Shown piece by piece: positions 8,557-15,718 of a stretch of 21,680 bases of DNA. Position 1 is the first letter of the stretch. Each line of letters opens with the position of its first letter. Origin of the DNA: a bacterium UBP8_UBA6595 (GTDB lineage: Bacteria; Margulisbacteria; Marinamargulisbacteria; UBA6595); assembly GCA_002433595.1 (NCBI GenBank), contig DJIL01000031.1:47060-68739 (forward strand), written 5' to 3'. The notes below the pieces were generated by a model. That model searched no databases and was not told the DNA's origin. It saw only the letters and a program-made list of their open reading frames with translations. Made by a program: the position numbers and the translations under genes.

Positions 8557-9740
8557 TCCGTCAACAGTTTCCAATGCTTGCCCAAGACCCTCAGCTGGTA
8601 TACTTGGATAATGCCGCAACCACATTAAAACCGAAACCTGTTATTGAGGCGATTGAATCCTTTTACTCTAAGCGTTACAGCACCGTGCATCGGGGTGTTT
8701 ACTGGTTATGCCAACAGGCGACTCTGGACTATGATCAGGTTCGTGCCCAGGTTCATCAATTTATTGGATCTAAATCAGATCGTGAAATTGTATTTACCAA
8801 AGGAACTACCGATGCCATTAACTTAGTGGCCAATGGCGCGGCTAAAATCTGGCTATCGCCCGGTGATGAGGTATTGATTACCCATACCGAACACCATGCC
8901 AATATTATTCCCTGGCAGCAAGTGTGTAATCGCATTGGGTGTACCTTAGTTGTCGCGCCCGTATTACCCAATGGCCATTTAGACATGGTCGAATTCAAGC
9001 AACTTCTAAATGCCAACACTGCATTTGTGTCTGTGGGCCATATTAGCAATGCATTAGGCGTTGAGCACCCCGTTAAAACTATAATTGAGTTGGCTCATGC
9101 TGTTGGCGCAAAGGTATTGGTTGACGGAGCTCAAAGTATTGCCCATCAAGCCATTGATGTACAGGCCCTGGATTGTGATTTTTTTTGTTTTTCTTCGCAT
9201 AAATTATATGGACCAACGGGTGTGGGGGTTTTATATGGAAAAAAACAGTGGTTGGATGCACTGCCACCCTATCAGTATGGCGGTGACATGATTGACACTG
9301 TTACTTTTGAAAAAACAACATTTGCAGCACCTCCGATGCGCTTTGAGGCTGGAACCCCTCCTATTGCCCAGGTTATGGGTATGGGCGCTGCTATTGAGTA
9401 TGTCCAAGGTATTGGTTTAGACTGTATTGCCAAGCATGAAGCGGAACTTCTAAGTTACGCGTATTCAACCCTGCCCGCATGTTCCGGACTAACGATAGTC
9501 GGCGAACCCACTACGGGTATTATTTCGTTTACGTTAGCCGGTATCCATCCCCATGATATTGGTACTATTCTAGACTCCCAAGGTATCGCTGTTCGTGCGG
9601 GCCATCATTGTGCACAACCAACCATGAAATTATTTAATGTATCCGCTACAACCCGAGCCTCTTTTGGCGTGTACAACACGACCGCAGATATCGATGCCTT
9701 AGTCCGCGGTATTCAGTATGTTCAATCCGTGATGACATGA
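8538..9740 (+). CDS. sufS: Cysteine desulfurase SufS
   Basis: PLP enzyme that takes sulfur from cysteine and carries it as a persulfide to SufU. Its 400 residues include the N-terminal YLDNAATT, the cofactor contact THTEHHANI, VDGAQS, the PLP lysine in SSHKLYGPTG (Lys222), and the persulfide cysteine in RAGHHCAQP (Cys358), the compact active-site loop of group II (SufS-type) desulfurases. The start overlaps sufD by 19 nt and the 3' end overlaps sufU by 4 nt (ATGA). SufS normally needs SufE or SufU to be active; here SufU is encoded immediately downstream. Confidence 0.97.
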   Translation: MVKSDLIRQQFPMLAQDPQLVYLDNAATTLKPKPVIEAIESFYSKRYSTVHRGVYWLCQQATLDYDQVRAQVHQFIGSKSDREIVFTKGTTDAINLVANGAAKIWLSPGDEVLITHTEHHANIIPWQQVCNRIGCTLVVAPVLPNGHLDMVEFKQLLNANTAFVSVGHISNALGVEHPVKTIIELAHAVGAKVLVDGAQSIAHQAIDVQALDCDFFCFSSHKLYGPTGVGVLYGKKQWLDALPPYQYGGDMIDTVTFEKTTFAAPPMRFEAGTPPIAQVMGMGAAIEYVQGIGLDCIAKHEAELLSYAYSTLPACSGLTIVGEPTTGIISFTLAGIHPHDIGTILDSQGIAVRAGHHCAQPTMKLFNVSATTRASFGVYNTTADIDALVRGIQYVQSVMT

Positions 9741-10195
9741 GTCGAAATTTAAACCAGTTATATCAATCAACTATTTTAGAGCACAATAAAAATCCCAAGA
9801 ATTTTGGCATTCTGAATGCCCCAACCCACATTGCACATGGGAAAAACCCACTCTGCGGAGACACCTATACGCTCTACCTTCAATTAGACGATACTGATTG
9901 TATTGTTGATGCTAGCTTTCATGGCGATGGGTGTGCCATATCTAAATCAAGTGCGTCTTTAATGATGGATCGCATTATTGGGCTAAATGTTCAAGATGTT
10001 TTGTCACTATGCGAATCGTTTTTGAAATTGGTAACATCGGATGCTAGTGTGGACCGAGAGTTTTTGGGTAAATTAAAAATTTTTGAAGGGGTTAAAGCGT
10101 ACCCCGTTCGGGTCAAATGTGCCACCTTAATTTGGCATGCCGCCCAAACAGCCTTGCTGCGATCCGGGGAAACGGTATCCACAGAGAACAGCTAA
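9737..10195 (+). CDS. sufU: SufU-type zinc-dependent sulfur acceptor
   Basis: IscU-like fold protein that accepts persulfide sulfur from SufS and passes it to SufBCD. Cys40 and Asp42 (NPLCGD), Cys66 (GDGCAIS) and Cys128 (YPVRVKCATL) match the zinc/cysteine ligand set of Bacillus SufU, including the SufU-type segment KIFEGVKAYPVRVKCATL rather than the IscU LPPVK motif. Its 152 residues are normal. The start overlaps sufS by 4 nt (ATGA). It is the last gene of the suf operon. The stop is followed directly by the minus-strand remnant at 10196-10508, with no clear terminator. Confidence 0.93.
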   Translation: MSRNLNQLYQSTILEHNKNPKNFGILNAPTHIAHGKNPLCGDTYTLYLQLDDTDCIVDASFHGDGCAISKSSASLMMDRIIGLNVQDVLSLCESFLKLVTSDASVDREFLGKLKIFEGVKAYPVRVKCATLIWHAAQTALLRSGETVSTENS

Positions 10196-10508
10196 GCTGG
10201 ATAGTTTGTTTGGATCAAATTTAAAATTTACTTTTTCTCCATACTTTCGAGGGGCATCCAAGTAGATGCTTAATTCGCCGTTTTCCAAATCTTTTTGTAA
10301 AAGTTCGGCTAATTCTTGGTTTGATTTAGTTTCTTTTTCATACTTTCGCCCCACTTAAATAAGCATGTCGAAAAGCATCTACATCATTATCAGCTAGCCC
10401 AATACCTGTATTATCCACCACACCTTTTTCGTTCTTTTTTAATGGTCTAATAGTCTTAACAACTATGTTCCTGCTAATCGAATGCGCCAAAGTAGGATTT
10501 TTTGAGAG
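10196..10508 (-). pseudogene. Frame-broken remnant of a DUF6973-like (toxin-type) C-terminal domain
   Basis: Two minus-strand reading pieces look like one broken protein. The upstream piece (10508 to the TGA at 10338-10340) reads LSKNPTLAHSISRN and then DNDVDAFRHAYLSGAKV. The downstream piece, one base out of frame (about 10343 to 10196), reads YEKETKSNQELAELLQ and then NGELSIYLDAPRKYG. The D-A-F-R-H-A-Y-x-S motif followed by an N-x-E-L ... N-G-E-L segment resembles DUF6973, a domain I recall from C-terminal ends of large secreted or polymorphic-toxin-like proteins. The histidine/asparagine-rich stretch usually found between these two parts seems deleted. No start codon or ribosome site is seen. 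The rest of the gap (10509-10643) holds only the def promoter and no coding signal. The family name is from memory; that this is degraded coding sequence is better supported. Confidence 0.45.
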
Positions 10509-10627
10509 TTAAATTCTATATGCATCATTATTCAATATGTCGCTATTCTTGTAAAAAAATCACCCTAACCAGCCCACTAAAAGAGGGGCCCTTTTTTGAT
10601 AACCGCATTCCCTTAATAAATGCAAGC

Positions 10628-10636
10628 TGATATAAT
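10628..10636 (+). promoter_or_regulatory. Extended -10 promoter of def
   Basis: TGA-TATAAT: a perfect -10 hexamer (10631-10636) with the extended TGn motif. It ends 7 nt before the ATG at 10644, which predicts a leaderless or almost leaderless mRNA. No good -35 at the usual spacing. Confidence 0.65.
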
Positions 10637-10643
10637 AATTTGA

Positions 10644-11159
10644 ATGACCAAAGCACTCAAAATTGTTGAACTGGGCAATCCGATTTTATTTAAAAAAGCA
10701 ACCCCAATTCCCGATGTCACGCATCCCGATATTCAAACATTAATTGATCAAATGATTGAAACCTTAAAACATGCCAATGGCGTAGGCTTGGCCGCCCCTC
10801 AAGTGGGGGTGTCCAAACGACTGTATTTGATTTGGGTAGACCCTGTTGATACATCCGCAGCCACTATTCGAGTCGTGATTAACCCCAAACTCACGGTTAT
10901 TCCATCCAATAAAGTGCGCGATATTGAAGGGTGCTTGAGCATTCCTGGATTGCGCGGTACTGTAAGCCGAAATCAACAGGTTCTACTCCACTATCAAGAT
11001 CGAACGGGTAGTGAGCATACCGTGCATGCCTATGATTTTGAAGCTCGAATCATACAACACGAGCATGACCACCTGGATGGAATCGTTTATTTAGACCGTC
11101 TTAAATCCAGTCACGATTTAATGACAGAATCGTATTATACAACTATGGAGGCACTATGA
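10644..11159 (+). CDS. def: Peptide deformylase
   Basis: Metalloenzyme that removes the N-formyl group from new proteins. The three family motifs are intact: GVGLAAPQ (residues 46-53), EGCLS (95-99, metal ligand Cys97) and QHEHDHLDG (metal ligands His139 and His143, catalytic Glu140). Its 171 residues are typical. The ATG has no Shine-Dalgarno sequence but sits 7 nt after a perfect extended -10 box. The stop overlaps the dcd start (ATGA). def is commonly paired with fmt, but here it opens an operon with dcd, an exonuclease and queC. Confidence 0.97.
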   Translation: MTKALKIVELGNPILFKKATPIPDVTHPDIQTLIDQMIETLKHANGVGLAAPQVGVSKRLYLIWVDPVDTSAATIRVVINPKLTVIPSNKVRDIEGCLSIPGLRGTVSRNQQVLLHYQDRTGSEHTVHAYDFEARIIQHEHDHLDGIVYLDRLKSSHDLMTESYYTTMEAL

Positions 11160-11695
11160 TTTTATCCGATACTGGGATCCGCGATCGCATTCAGTCTGAA
11201 GAACTGGCGATTACACCCTTTAATCCAGATGCTCTGCAGCCAGCTTCATTAGACTGTTGTTTAGGCAATCATTATTTACTGGTAGATGAATATAAAATGG
11301 GGTGCATTCAAATGGATCAGCCCATCGAGTATCGGGAAATTATTGCCGATTCATTTACGCTACCGCCCCATTCATTTGTATTGGCTACAACACAAGAGCA
11401 TGTACGCTTACCCAATAATCTAACGGCATTTGTTGAAGGACGAAGTTCAATTGGTCGAATGGGATTATTTGTTCAAAACGCGGGCTGGGTAGACGCTGGT
11501 TTTGAGGGAAAAATAACATTGGAACTATACAATGCCAATTCGCTTCCCATTCAACTACTTACCGGTCGACGGGTGTGTCAGTTGGTATTTTGCACATTGG
11601 ATCAAGCCGCTGAACATGGGTATAACGGCAAGTACCAAGGCCAGTCCAACGCTGTAGGCAGTCGTATATACCAAGATAATGGTATCCTGTCCTAA
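11156..11695 (+). CDS. dcd: dCTP deaminase (possibly bifunctional dCTP deaminase/dUTPase)
   Basis: Trimeric nucleotide hydrolase of the dUTPase superfamily that converts dCTP to dUTP, or directly to dUMP in bifunctional members. Motifs: MILSDTGIRDRI at the N-terminus, LQPASLDCCLGNHY, VEGRSSIGRMGLFVQ, NAGWVDAGFEGKITLELYN with the catalytic-type Glu123, and C-terminal KYQGQ ... SRIYQD. At 179 residues, with the KYQGQ tail, it resembles the bifunctional group more than E. coli Dcd, but this needs alignment. A Shine-Dalgarno sequence, GGAGG (11147-11151), lies 4 nt before the ATG. It overlaps def by 4 nt and the exonuclease gene by 17 nt. Confidence 0.92.
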   Translation: MILSDTGIRDRIQSEELAITPFNPDALQPASLDCCLGNHYLLVDEYKMGCIQMDQPIEYREIIADSFTLPPHSFVLATTQEHVRLPNNLTAFVEGRSSIGRMGLFVQNAGWVDAGFEGKITLELYNANSLPIQLLTGRRVCQLVFCTLDQAAEHGYNGKYQGQSNAVGSRIYQDNGILS

Positions 11696-12599
11696 CTGTC
11701 AGAAGCCCATTGGCACTCAGGGAAACCGGCTTTATTGTAAAGACCCGGACTGTGGGTTTGACGTGCGGTATCAATGTCCGTTTTGTTCCCATCATTTTGA
11801 ATGTGATACCGGTACCTGTCCCCAGTGCAACCAGTCTTTAGACACAGACACACTATTAAACATGATTCAGTATGATTTAGTCTTTGATACGCACACAGTC
11901 TGCCAAACATGCCAGTCCATGACCGTCCACCCGAGAACATCCCCCAATGCACGACGATGTTTTAAGTATCAAAGCTGTATTGGGCAAATGAATTTATTTG
12001 AAACTAAACAGAAAGACACCTTAGTATTTTTGGATTTTGAAACCACCGGTTTAGATATGAACAGGGATGATATTATTGAAATTGGTGCATTAAAACTGGA
12101 TGCGAACGGGCATTTAAGTCATTTTCAAACCTTTATTCATACTCAAAAAAAGCTTTCATCCACTATTACTAAACTTACTAGCATCACCGATAGTATGCTA
12201 ATCGGGGCGCCCTCAGCAAACTCTGTTTTTCAATCGTTTAATGACTTTGTTGGAACCAGTACATTGGTCGTTCACAATGCTGATTTTGATATTCCTTGGC
12301 TACTTATTATGACTCATGTTTATGACACAGCGTTTCATGCGAATCAATTTGTATGCACATTGGATTGGGCTAAAAAAAATCAAGAACCTCGCTGCAGTTT
12401 GGGTGTGTTGGCCAAAAAATATGGCATTATTAATAGTCAAGCCCACCGAGCATTGTCCGACGCGATTGCCACACATGCCCTATACTTTTCCTTTGATAAT
12501 TTAAATAAAGCGCCCCGCCCCGTTCAATCTCTCAATCATTACAGTGCTTTAGCGGAACGTATTGCCACACGTCGAATGGCAGAGACCGCACCGGCATAA
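11679..12599 (+). CDS. Zinc-ribbon protein fused to a DnaQ-like (DEDDh) 3'-5' exonuclease
   Basis: The N-terminal 100 residues contain 13 cysteines in zinc-ribbon-like pairs: Cys4/7 with 20/25, Cys33/36 with 47/50 (plus Cys42), and Cys75/78 with 94/100. The C-terminal part (about 112-270) is a DEDDh exonuclease: DFETTGL gives Asp119 and Glu121 (Exo I), VVHNADFD gives Asp202 (Exo II), and HRALSDA gives His256 and Asp261 (Exo III). All catalytic residues are present, so it should be active on DNA or RNA ends; the substrate is unknown. It overlaps dcd by 17 nt, and queC follows after 4 nt. The ribbons probably bind nucleic acid or a partner. It could be a specialised proofreading or repair nuclease. 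I do not recognise this exact fusion as a named gene. Confidence 0.85.
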   Translation: MVSCPNCQKPIGTQGNRLYCKDPDCGFDVRYQCPFCSHHFECDTGTCPQCNQSLDTDTLLNMIQYDLVFDTHTVCQTCQSMTVHPRTSPNARRCFKYQSCIGQMNLFETKQKDTLVFLDFETTGLDMNRDDIIEIGALKLDANGHLSHFQTFIHTQKKLSSTITKLTSITDSMLIGAPSANSVFQSFNDFVGTSTLVVHNADFDIPWLLIMTHVYDTAFHANQFVCTLDWAKKNQEPRCSLGVLAKKYGIINSQAHRALSDAIATHALYFSFDNLNKAPRPVQSLNHYSALAERIATRRMAETAPA

Positions 12600-12603
12600 T
12601 CTC

Positions 12604-13269
12604 ATGAACAAGCCCAATGCCATCGTTGTATTTTCAGGCGGACAAGATTCCACAACTTGCTTAGCTATTGCCAAAGCCAATCATGAGACAGTTCAGGCGA
12701 TTGCTTTTGATTACGGGCAGCGGCATCGCATTGAATTGGACCAAGCCCGTTATTTGGCGGACTATACCCAAACCCCCCTTAAAGTGGTTGATCTATCGTT
12801 TATGGCGAACTTAACTCAAAATGCGTTAACCGATTCAACCGCGGATATTGTGCATCATGAGGGGCAATTGCCATCTACCTTTGTTCCGGGTCGCAACCAA
12901 TTATTTTTGTCTATTGCTGCATCGTGGGCCTATCAACTGGGCGTCACGCATTTATATACCGGGGTATGCGAAGCCGATTACGCCGGCTATCCGGATTGCC
13001 GCTATAATTTTATTCAGTCGTTGGAGCATAGCATCCAGTTAGGCATGGAATACCCCATCCAGATTCACACACCCCTCATGAACAAAACCAAGGCTGAAAG
13101 CATTCAAATCATGCAGCAATTGGGTTGTTTGGACTGGTATTCGCATACCCACACCTGCTACCACGGCCATCGCCCGCCCTGTGGCACCTGCCCGGCGTGC
13201 CAATTGCGCGCGGCTGGCTTTGCCAAAGCGGGACTTGATGATCCGTTGGTTAGTATTGTAAACTCTTAA
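12604..13269 (+). CDS. queC: 7-cyano-7-deazaguanine synthase QueC
   Basis: ATP-dependent enzyme that makes preQ0 in the queuosine tRNA-modification pathway. It has the PP-loop SGGQDSTT (residues 11-18), the family segments FDYGQRHRIEL and FVPGRNQLFLSIA, CEADYAGYPDCR, and a C-terminal zinc site of Cys185, Cys193, Cys196 and Cys199 (CYHGHRPPCGTCPAC). The ATG at 12604 is preferred: it gives the usual N-terminus (MNKPNAIVVFSGG) and lies just after the exonuclease stop, whereas the in-frame ATG at 12562 would add 14 unlikely residues inside the previous gene. The other queuosine genes (queD, queE, queF) are not in the window. Confidence 0.96.
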   Translation: MNKPNAIVVFSGGQDSTTCLAIAKANHETVQAIAFDYGQRHRIELDQARYLADYTQTPLKVVDLSFMANLTQNALTDSTADIVHHEGQLPSTFVPGRNQLFLSIAASWAYQLGVTHLYTGVCEADYAGYPDCRYNFIQSLEHSIQLGMEYPIQIHTPLMNKTKAESIQIMQQLGCLDWYSHTHTCYHGHRPPCGTCPACQLRAAGFAKAGLDDPLVSIVNS

Positions 13270-13274
13270 ATAGA

Positions 13275-13329
13275 GAAATCTTAGTGAAATCTTAGTGAAA
13301 TTTTAGGGGAATCTTAGGGGAGTCTTATA
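13275..13329 (+). repeat. Five imperfect 11-bp tandem repeats carrying a Shine-Dalgarno sequence
   Basis: Units start at 13275, 13286, 13297, 13308 and 13319: GAAATCTTAGT twice, GAAATTTTAGG, GGAATCTTAGG, then GGAGTCTTATA. The two last units drift to G-rich junctions (AGGGGA), and AGGGGAG (13316-13322) sits 6 nt before the ATG at 13329. The period matches about one helical turn. This is not a CRISPR array, since there are no spacers. Confidence 0.85.
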
Positions 13330-13480
13330 TGCCAGTTAATTTTTATACTATGCGCAATACTATAGACCATCAAGCGGTCATCCCCATACTCAAGCACCCT
13401 CCAATGGTTATCCTCTACCCCTCAAGCATCTCAACCAGGGTCCTTTCCAACCACTCCGGGTAAACGGTTTTGCAGAAGCC
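13329..13480 (+). other. Frameshifted 5' end of the ankyrin-like gene
   Basis: ATG 13329 has an excellent ribosome site (AGGGGAG, spacing 6) but its frame stops at 13461-13463 after 44 codons. The frame of the downstream gene is open from 13340, just after a TAA at 13337, and has no start codon until GTG 13481. The two frames join if one T is added in the T5 run at 13340-13344: MPVNF would then continue LYYAQYYRPSSGHP and on to VNGFAEAVGKEASYS. This suggests a one-base deletion, a sequencing error, or -1 slippage on the U-run. The true protein would then begin at 13329. Confidence 0.65.
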
Positions 13481-14605
13481 GTGGGTAAAGAAGCCTCTTA
13501 TTCGGCTTCAGATAATACCGGAAGAAAAAGAAATCCTCCACCATTAAGAGATCGACTTCTTGATCCGCATCCTAAAAAAACAGAAATTCTTGATTTAATA
13601 AATAAAATAAAATCTGAGGAGTTGAATCGTACACCTTATCAATTGGACACTAGTGTAACAACTACGGGTATTACTTATCTAGCACTGGCTCTTTTCAAAA
13701 ACTTAGATGAAGAAATAATAGAGGCTTTAGCACGCAAGTGTGATGTTAATAAAACCCTTAGCCCGCATCATGATACAGCATTAACGCTCGCAATTCATGA
13801 TCGGTATCCTACAGCAGGAATTCTTGCTTTAATAAAGGCCATGACACCCGATCAGTTGAATCATGTAACAACTAACGGTTATTCTGCTCTACGACTGGCT
13901 TTTAGGCATTCATCAGGTAAAGAAATAATAGATTTTCTATTACTAGATGCAATAAAAAAGCTAATAAACCAACAAAAAAAACCTGCTTTTTTTATTACTT
14001 TGATTGTATTGGCTATTTCAGTGAGCAAATTTGGATTGGATAAAGTTGATATCCAACGCATCCAAAAGCTTCACAGCGACTATCTTAAGATTGATGATGC
14101 TACGCAAAAAAAAGAAGCTCTCACCCAGTTATTAAATAAAATAAACGGCAAGAAGGTTAAACAATTAGACACATTAGCTCGCTTAATTAGATTAGAATTA
14201 GCTTTGCTAAAGCACGAAAACTTAAGCGATAGAGGTATTAAAGAGTATTTGGAGAATATAAGTCTCCTAGACTTTTGGAGTGAATTAATGGATAAAGGTC
14301 CGGATCCGAACGATGATTTCTTGATATGTAGTGTGAGTTTTGCACGCATTGATCAAGATGATGAAGCCTTTTATATTAATACGAATAAAGAGGATCCTTT
14401 AGGTGCTGTCTTTAAATTGGCTTCTTTGGAAGATTACATGAGAGAAAACCCTAGTAAATTTACAGGGTCCAGATATGAAGCGGTGGCCGCATTGACTATG
14501 ACCGGTGATTCTAAACTAATCAGAGGCATCGTTTCTACAAGCATCGATGAATTACAGGAAATTCAAGACACACTCACACAAATCGTTCGTATGCTGAACG
14601 AATAA
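13481..14605 (+). CDS. Ankyrin-like repeat protein, possible host-directed effector
   Basis: No family is recognised over its full length. Residues 61-155 read as degenerate ankyrin-type helical repeats: GITYLALALF ... EEIIEALARKCDVNK, then DTALTLAIHDRYPTAGILALI, then NGYSALRLAFRHSSGKEIIDFLLL. At DNA level, the first and third units still share near-identical stretches (13654 with 13864, and 13711 with 13921), both 210 bp apart, so two 35-residue units were duplicated. The remainder is helical and Lys/Glu/Leu-rich (about 200-270), with a mixed C-terminal domain. There is no signal peptide; FFITLIVLAISV (about 170-181) is mildly hydrophobic. The frame from GTG 13481 gives 374 residues, but the real start is probably 13329 across a frameshift. 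It looks more AT-rich than its neighbours. An effector role is inference from ankyrin proteins of intracellular bacteria. The 3' end overlaps the DAHP synthase gene by 32 nt. Confidence 0.7.
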   Translation: MGKEASYSASDNTGRKRNPPPLRDRLLDPHPKKTEILDLINKIKSEELNRTPYQLDTSVTTTGITYLALALFKNLDEEIIEALARKCDVNKTLSPHHDTALTLAIHDRYPTAGILALIKAMTPDQLNHVTTNGYSALRLAFRHSSGKEIIDFLLLDAIKKLINQQKKPAFFITLIVLAISVSKFGLDKVDIQRIQKLHSDYLKIDDATQKKEALTQLLNKINGKKVKQLDTLARLIRLELALLKHENLSDRGIKEYLENISLLDFWSELMDKGPDPNDDFLICSVSFARIDQDDEAFYINTNKEDPLGAVFKLASLEDYMRENPSKFTGSRYEAVAALTMTGDSKLIRGIVSTSIDELQEIQDTLTQIVRMLNE

Positions 14606-15638
14606 TCCGTTCAGTGTCTTCCCAGCCCAGACAAGCATCCGTAATTGAAACACCCGGTTTGAACTGACTGACCGGTTGCTCACTCGACTGATTGCCTTCG
14701 TTTAAATGGCTCTCCACCATAGCCCCTAAAATATGCTGATTACCCGCCACTACTTGCTCAATAACATTTTCAAAGACATCGATTTGACGCTTCGCCTGTT
14801 TCTCAGAGTTGGCATGACTGCAATCAATCAGTAATCGGTTGTATAAACCCGCATGATTTAACTGCTTGATCGCCGCCGTGACATCATTTGAAGAATAATT
14901 GGGCGAATGCTTACCCCCACGCAATACTAAATGCCCCCACACGTTGCCATTGGTGCGATAAACACTCGCCTGACCCGATTCATTCAACCCCAAAAAGCTA
15001 TGGCCATGACTCACCGACTGCATCGCTGAAACGGCCACATCTAAATTACCATCTGTCCCGTTTTTAAACCCAACGGGCATGGACAACCCACTGGCCATTT
15101 CCCGGTGTGTTTGCGACTCTGTTGTCCGAGCTCCAATGGATGCCCAACTCACCAAATCAGCAATATATGATGGGGTAATGGGGTCTAAAAACTCTGTACC
15201 GGCTGGCACCCCCATTGCATTGAGCTGAATTAATAACTCTCGAGCCAAACGTAAGCCTTTAGACATATCACATTGTCCATTGATATCGGGATCGTTAATA
15301 AATCCTTTCCAGCCTACTGTTGTCCGCGGTTTTTCAAAGTAAACACGCATCACAATAAAAAACTTTTCTTTAACCGCGTCTTTAAGGGCCAGCAAGCGTT
15401 CTGCGTAAGCCAGTGCTGCATCAGTATCGTGAATAGAACACGGCCCCACCAACAACAAGGTCCGAGAATCTTGGCCCGCTAAAATACTGGTAATGGTATC
15501 GCGACTATCTTGAACCATACGCATCGCTACCTCTATGTCGGGTAAGGAACACCCATTCATTAGCTCATTGGGCGTCATGAGGGGCTCAACGGATCGAATA
15601 TTAATATCTCTTAGGGAGTGTTTAGTATGCTTGTTCAT
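14574..15638 (-). CDS. 3-deoxy-7-phosphoheptulonate (DAHP) synthase, class I
   Basis: First enzyme of the shikimate pathway; it condenses phosphoenolpyruvate with erythrose-4-phosphate in the cytoplasm. It is of AroF/AroG/AroH type: N-terminal IRSVEPLMTPNELM, LLLVGPCSIHD, RVYFEKPRTTVGWKG, WASIGARTTESQTHREMASGLS, VGFKNGTDG, LRGGKHSPNYS, LIDCSHANSEK and GVSITDACLGWEDTE. The ATG at 15638 (354 residues) is preferred over an upstream GTG at 15680, because a promoter (TTTACA, 16 bp, TATACT) overlaps that extension and ends 6 nt before the ATG. I cannot say which aromatic amino acid inhibits it. It converges with the ankyrin-like gene and diverges from the phospholipase gene. Confidence 0.95.
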   Translation of the reverse strand: MNKHTKHSLRDINIRSVEPLMTPNELMNGCSLPDIEVAMRMVQDSRDTITSILAGQDSRTLLLVGPCSIHDTDAALAYAERLLALKDAVKEKFFIVMRVYFEKPRTTVGWKGFINDPDINGQCDMSKGLRLARELLIQLNAMGVPAGTEFLDPITPSYIADLVSWASIGARTTESQTHREMASGLSMPVGFKNGTDGNLDVAVSAMQSVSHGHSFLGLNESGQASVYRTNGNVWGHLVLRGGKHSPNYSSNDVTAAIKQLNHAGLYNRLLIDCSHANSEKQAKRQIDVFENVIEQVVAGNQHILGAMVESHLNEGNQSSEQPVSQFKPGVSITDACLGWEDTERIIRSAYERFV

Positions 15639-15644
15639 ACCACA

Positions 15645-15672
15645 AGTATACCCGGTATTGTAAAAATGTAAA
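15645..15672 (-). promoter_or_regulatory. Promoter of the DAHP synthase gene
   Basis: On the minus strand: TTTACA (15672-15667), a 16-bp spacer and TATACT (15650-15645), ending 6 nt before the ATG at 15638. This predicts a leaderless transcript. Confidence 0.6.
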
Positions 15673-15718
15673 TAAGACACAGTGTATTTATAAAGTATTT
15701 ATAAAATTTATTTACATT
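15665..15718. repeat. 11-bp inverted repeat enclosing an 11-bp tandem repeat
   Basis: AATGTAAATAA (15665-15675) is the exact reverse complement of 15708-15718. Between them GTATTTATAAA occurs twice in tandem (15684-15694, 15695-15705). The arms carry the TTTACA -35 boxes of the two divergent promoters, which explains much of the symmetry. The AT-rich centre could act as UP element or operator. Confidence 0.7.

Noticed and set aside
8756..9049. 97-residue antisense frame within sufS
   Set aside because: It lies wholly inside a well-conserved gene, has no recognisable motif or ribosome site, and is a mirror of codon bias. The same applies to the other short frames inside typA, dcd, queC, patatin and gcvT.
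10576..10597. Terminator at the GGGCCC palindrome before the T-run
   Set aside because: The palindrome has no loop; opening a loop leaves mostly G-U and A-U pairs, so a stable hairpin is unlikely.
13275..13329. CRISPR-like repeat array
   Set aside because: Units are only 11 bp, directly adjacent with no spacers, and there are no cas genes.
15665..15718. TyrR box (TGTAAA-N6-TTTACA) controlling DAHP synthase
   Set aside because: TGTAAA and TTTACA are present but 38 bp apart instead of 6, and each is better explained as a -35 element of one divergent promoter.
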